DNA of 64,000 nt from the NCBI RefSeq assembly GCF_021730395.1, contig NC_069371.1, positions 69,532,001 through 69,596,000 of the forward strand. Direction: 5' to 3'. The notes beneath the pieces were generated by a model. The model was not told the origin of the DNA. It saw only the letters and a program-made list of their open reading frames with translations, and made no database searches. Below are positions 59,438 through 64,000 of this stretch, in pieces (position 1 is the stretch's first letter; each line of letters opens with the position of its first letter). The stretch is from Mercenaria mercenaria (taxonomy: Eukaryota > Mollusca > Bivalvia > Venerida > Veneridae). A program made the translations under genes and the position numbers.

Positions 59438-59674
59438 CTGCCTCGATAGCCCAGTGGTAGAGCGTCTGGTTTGAGTGCGGGAGGTCGTGGGTTCGATCCC
59501 CAGCCGCGTCATACCAAAGACGTGAAAAATGGTACCAGTAGATCTCTTGCTTGGCGCTCAGCATTAGAGGGAAACTGGCCTCATCTCTCAAACCCTCGTG
59601 GCTATGGATTCTATCAGGAATGAGGTGTCGAGAGTGATTAATATAAGTTGTAGAACTTGCTTCTTAATCGACCC
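59438..59674 (+). repeat. tRNA-derived SINE (GCCTCGATAGCC head), copy 2
   Basis: Duplicate of 51911-52140. The head is slightly better preserved (AGCCCAGTGGTAGAGCGTCT). Confidence 0.85.
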
Positions 59675-60329
59675 AAAAAAAAAATTAGTAAAAACTAATA
59701 GATATGAGTATTGTGCATTGTCGTGACGATTAGACATGATTTGCATGAGAAAAGGGAAGATAGAATACTTAAGTTATTTCCATTTTCATTAACGTTGGCA
59801 CTTAGGAGGCTGCGGGTCGTATTTTTGTTACCAACAGAATAGCTCTGTCAACATATTGCATACTTTTAACTTCAGTTCCACTCGTGGAAAGGTTGCCATA
59901 ACTCGCTTACCATACAACGTGTCCGCTACATCTAGCTAAAAGTGTATAAACTGTAGTTTTGTGTTTCTTCTGAATATAACATTTTAGGTTCTTTTCCCCT
60001 ATTGTGTAATAGGCCCATGAACTGCTCACCAGATTGGAACTATATAGAATCACCAAGTAAACCGAAATATGACGTAACACTTCCGTCGTCTCAAACGACC
60101 TCTTAATTATGATTCTGAAATCTAGCGCCATTGTGGTAAATCAATGAAAAGAACGACATTGCTTAATACATTTTAATTTTATGAATCAACAACGATCAGT
60201 AATAATAAAAGTCAACAACAACTGGTAACATGCATTAATAACAGACAACAATAAATAGCGATTCAAGCACATTTTGTAGAAAGATTGTTATTGTATTCAT
60301 ACGTGACAGAGTTGCACGTGACAATGTCT

Positions 60330-62122
60330 TTACACTGCAGTTTCTTCCAGTCTGGCAATGCAGCGTTTGTCCAACACTGAATAAATCTGAAAAAGACAGG
60401 TAAAAACAATTCAATAAAGCAATAAACAGGAGCTCGAGTGGCAATCATCATCAAATTGCAAAAAAAAAAAAACTGTTTGAAAACCATTTTTCATCGGGCA
60501 GTTTTTATCTAGCAGTTTGTTTTTTCGGAAGAATTAGCTGTTCCTACATATATTTATGTGGCTTACAAGCGGAATCAAAAATTAAAGTTGAATATTTTGA
60601 TAATAAAATACTTTAAAAGTAGGTCTTTACAAAAAGGTATTGGTGAACGCCAAGAAGAGACAAAAAGGTATTGACGGTTTATTGTAAGCAGTATTTACCT
60701 TAACAAATAGCGTCTTTGTAGCGTTGTGGTGACTGTAACATCTTGCAGAAATGAGTAGTTTCTCAGCTCGACCGGCATCCAGACACCTCTCCACAAAATC
60801 TAAACATGCTTTACTCAAATCAGACAGCTCGAAATGCGCGGCAGCACAAAACAAACCTGAAATGATAAAAAATACTCTTTTTATATTTGTACGTGTACTT
60901 ATTTTCTTCTTGAATATAGGAAATATATATTGATAGTATTTCTTTTGGGGTACAAATTAGAACTTAAATGCCATAATGTGTAACTGTACTTTTATTTATA
61001 TAGCCAGTGTTTCATTATTAGAATGTCATGTCTGATATTCTTATTATTTAAAAGAGTATGCATGAACGAAGTATATTTACCAGCTACAGTTTCCTCGGTG
61101 ATAGTCACACTGCCGCAGTGGATAAACTGGACAAGCATTCGAAACACCTCTGAATCGTACTTCTTCACGGGGATAACTAGTCTCTGCGATAATGACCGGC
61201 CAATTCCGACCGACCTGTTGCACGTGTTCTTCTTTGACTTCTTGTTCTTTTTGGCGTTTCTGTCTTCATCAGCCGCACTCATAGACATGTGTTTCAGAAT
61301 AAGTTGATACATAACTCTGAAAAAAATGTGGAGATATACGAAAATATGTAAAATATGCGAAACTGAGTTTGTTTTATAAACAAGAACAAATAAAGAAATA
61401 CATGATTACCTGTAAAACGTGTAACTTTATATAGAAAGCAGACTAGCATGTGCATAATATGTATGCCAGTGTGTTACACACACATTACGACAGATATAAT
61501 TAAATAGATACGTTTGGAGTATTTAAATGTAAACTATCACTTTTCTTACCTGCTGCGCGTGCCCATAATAGCACGAACTCCATGCACGGGGACTTCACGT
61601 GGTCCAACAATAAATGTAACGTCACACATCTCGGGCATAGCGAGAATCAGCTTCAGATGTTCAGAGAGCGCATGCGTACTTTGAAAGTTCATTACTTCTT
61701 CTTTCTCATCCGCTGGCAGGAAATTATTGTAGCTGTCATGTGATAAGCTGTCAAGACTGTCACGTGACTCCGCAGACTTTAAGGATTCCACATCAGAGAT
61801 GTCTGTAGATTCGTAGCCGGAAGAAGAATCTGCGAAATATAGAAGAAAAGTGTGAAAATATTTGCATTTCACTTTTTGTCGATCTATTTATTCGTAATCT
61901 AAAAATCCATGCTACTTTTCTTCAATTTTAGTCGATTTCAAATTTTAAAAATGAGTTTGTAAATAGTCTTGTTTTTTCATTAATTTCATTTAATTATAAA
62001 ATTATCTTAAAATGAATAATTAACGTACCATCATAGTCGTAATCAAAACCTTTGTTAGCATATAAATCTAAATCATTTCTCGGTCCGCCCATTAATGGAA
62101 GTGTTGAGTATGAAGAATTCAT
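60330..62122 (-). CDS. BTB/POZ domain protein, serine-enriched (gprs)-like, copy 2
   Basis: Five exons of the same lengths as copy 1: 62029-62122, 61550-61829, 61081-61316, 60699-60856, 60330-60386. All splice sites and the frame are intact, giving 274 residues. Amino-acid changes noted: NNLLPADE to NNFLPADE, GTRNR to GTRSR, SHHKATK to SHHNATK, VLDRR to VLDKR. So few replacements over a complete frame suggest both copies are functional, or that the duplication is young. The motif description is as for copy 1. Confidence 0.88.
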
Positions 62123-62229
62123 GTTTGTAAGATTAACTGATTGTTCAACGTTGTATTCGTAAATGATTAAATGATAATGAATTTGAGACTTTTATATTTT
62201 ATTACCTATAATAGCTTACCGTGATCACT

Positions 62230-62405
62230 TTTTTCCAATTTTTGACAGAGCAAATCTTGTCAATTCTGAGTGCCACCACGCCATCAATATCACGTGACAA
62301 AATAATGCACTCCCATTGGCCGCTACAAACTTGTTCGCAATTTAATTGGTCAATACAATAGTCATCTATGACATGTGATAGTGTGAAAATATTAATGCAA
62401 AATTG
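62230..62405 (-). promoter_or_regulatory. Likely BTB promoter, copy 2
   Basis: Keeps ATCACGTGACAAAATAATGC, a TTTAATTGGTCAATAC CCAAT box and CCATTGGCCGCTAC. Inferred. Confidence 0.35.
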
Positions 62406-63430
62406 CAATTTTGTCTGTTTGTTTGTAACATCTTGATTAGTTTGAAGATTTAATCAGCAACGAACTTTTCACAAATCTGAATTGAATTTAAGTGTCATTT
62501 AGCATTTCATTAATATTTTCAAAATCCATTATGACTTTTATGTAGTGTTTTTTTTTTAAAAAAAAATAGTAGGAATTCAAAATACGAACGTATATTTTGC
62601 CTATCTGCATTAATTACTAATTTAGCTAGGTTTTCTTAGTGTATGAAAACGTGCAAAGCGCTGAAAAAGTCAGATTTGTTTTGTGAGGTAATAAAAAGTA
62701 AAATTAAGATACTTTCAGCTTGTGTTTTGATAATACAATACATATACAGCCATATTTTCGACACAATACGTGTATTATTATAAGCTGTATTTGCTATAAT
62801 CACAAAAACACGTTTCGCATATTTTCTGGGAATTACACTGATAGATAATAATTAAGGGTCATGTTTTGTTGACAAGAACGACTTTAATATGTTCTTACAA
62901 AAAATAATAATGGTAAATGAAAAAAAAACCATTAACGAAGCGAAGGTAAAGTGAAAATGAAATATCATGTGTGTTGTTATATTTGTGACCGGTTCCTATA
63001 AGTTTACGGGGTTTTCTTACATATCTATCTTGACTATTTGATTTATTATTTTAAATGAGCCCTTCCATCCACGCCATGTAGTCACGTTTCTCTTAAACTC
63101 GGCTGTGTCTGGCGCTTTCAGACTTCACATCATGTCTTCGGCATCATCATTAGATAACTTCACAGGACAAGAAAAATAACTCTACCTTTTATTTTGTCAA
63201 AAATAGCGCCTTTTAAACTTTTGGTTAAAGTTCTACATGAAAGTAGGCTTCTCTGAAACTATCCTGCCGAATGTTTCCGAATTCCAAATAAAACTTACAC
63301 CTGAGGGGACCTCGCATGTCACATTTTTATTTAAATTATGCCTCTTGTTATCATCAGACTTGACTTAATCTAGCTCTTTGCGACTGGTTCGTATAGCACT
63401 AATACACGTGAATCCGACTTCCCTTGGAAG

Positions 63431-64000
63431 AACCACGGTAGACCTCTGGTATGCGAGAATGATTCTGACGCAGAAGTGCCAGCAAGATCCCATGACTATA
63501 AGATTCCAACAGATCGTCAAGATAATGAACATGTGAGTGCACGAGTTAAAAGCACGCACGCGCTTTGTGAGAGTCTGAGACTTATCATGGAAATTCCAGA
63601 GATGTGTGACGTCACGTTTCTTGTCGGACCACGTGAAATACCTGTGCATGGAGTTCGAGCCATTCTTGGGACCGAAGCAAGTACGTTATCTTGAGTTTTA
63701 TTATTTATACATGGTTTCTTGGTCAGAATTTTAGCTACTCTACCACCAAGATTCTTAAATTTTCCGATATATTCTTTACTTGTCTGCATAAACACTGACT
63801 CGTGCTTCACAAATCTCTTCAAAACAATTTCAAATCATGTTTTCGTCCATTTTCAGAGTCCTGTACCAGCTTATAATCAAGCACCTGAATCTACGTGAGA
63901 CTGGGCTGAAATACACCATACAACCTTCTTTACGTCACTATGGAGACCGACTTATCATTCCCGTCAGGAAATATGACGCCGAGGTGTTCCGAATGCTTAT
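63431..64000 (+). CDS. Third BTB/POZ paralog, diverged, partial
   Basis: Exon up to 63680 encodes ENDSDAEVPARSHDYK..., then STHALCESLRLIMEIPEMCD and VTFLVGPREIPVHGVRAILG. A second exon from 63857 encodes VLYQLIIKHLNLRETGLKYT, then SLRHYGDRLIIPVRKYDAEV and FRML, and runs off the window. It lies on the opposite strand to the other two and lacks their Lys-rich insert. The first exon ends GAAGCAA before GTACGT, one base short of the phase used in the paralogs (AG left over, then A GTC). With the visible sites the frame does not carry over, so it may be a pseudogene or use another donor. Confidence 0.65.

Larger units (their letters stand above)
56557..63437. repeat. Tandem segmental duplication, copy 2
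   Basis: Direct copy of 48735-55720. It begins within a SINE remnant (AGAATCCAGGAACACTGG, 56567). Copy-specific: the Helentron-like element 58017-59283 and about 160 bp at 62600-62760. It lacks the two largest insertions of copy 1. Confidence 0.9.

Overview
The window is eukaryotic and almost certainly from a bivalve mollusc, probably a heterodont clam. It is AT-rich, has intron-rich metazoan genes, and is packed with repeats of a kind common in bivalve genomes: GGATCCAG-type fold-back MITEs, tRNA-headed SINEs and tandem-core elements. The lineage call is an inference from repeat style and protein similarity recalled from memory; no search was run.

Layout. (1) 1.5-20.5 kb, minus strand: thirteen exons of 2-hydroxyacyl-CoA lyase (HACL1), the peroxisomal ThDP enzyme of fatty-acid alpha-oxidation; the N-terminal exon and the last short exon were not found. 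Its introns hold two nearly identical 1.6-kb TIR transposons in opposite orientation, a further 1.7-kb TIR element, several MITEs, a SINE, and a minisatellite that seems to have grown out of a 3' splice site. (2) 20.7-24.1 kb: three TIR elements, two of them nested, near the 5' side of HACL1. (3) 24.5-34.6 kb: a tandem-core Helentron-like element, a decayed LINE, and a second LINE interrupted by a whole-looking Ty3-type LTR element with identical LTRs and a 5-bp target duplication. (4) 35.2-41.3 kb: a 6.1-kb Merlin-like (IS1016/ISXO2) DNA transposon with matching termini, an 8-bp target duplication, a decayed spliced transposase, a 103-codon ORF of unknown family and a 1.6-kb array of three tandem palindromes. 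One GC-rich palindromic motif recurs through the array and in both ends. This is the most unusual object in the window. (5) 41.8-50.2 kb, plus strand: GTPBP10, an Obg-family GTPase involved in mitochondrial ribosome assembly. (6) 48.7-63.4 kb: a tandem segmental duplication of about 6.9 kb; each copy carries a complete five-exon BTB/POZ gene on the minus strand and a copy of the last GTPBP10 exon. (7) 63.4-64 kb: a third, diverged BTB paralog on the plus strand, running off the window.

HACL1, GTPBP10 and the BTB pair are ordinary nuclear genes with no evident shared pathway. Much of the rest is transposable elements, often nested. The segmental duplication supplies natural empty sites for two Helentron-like insertions.
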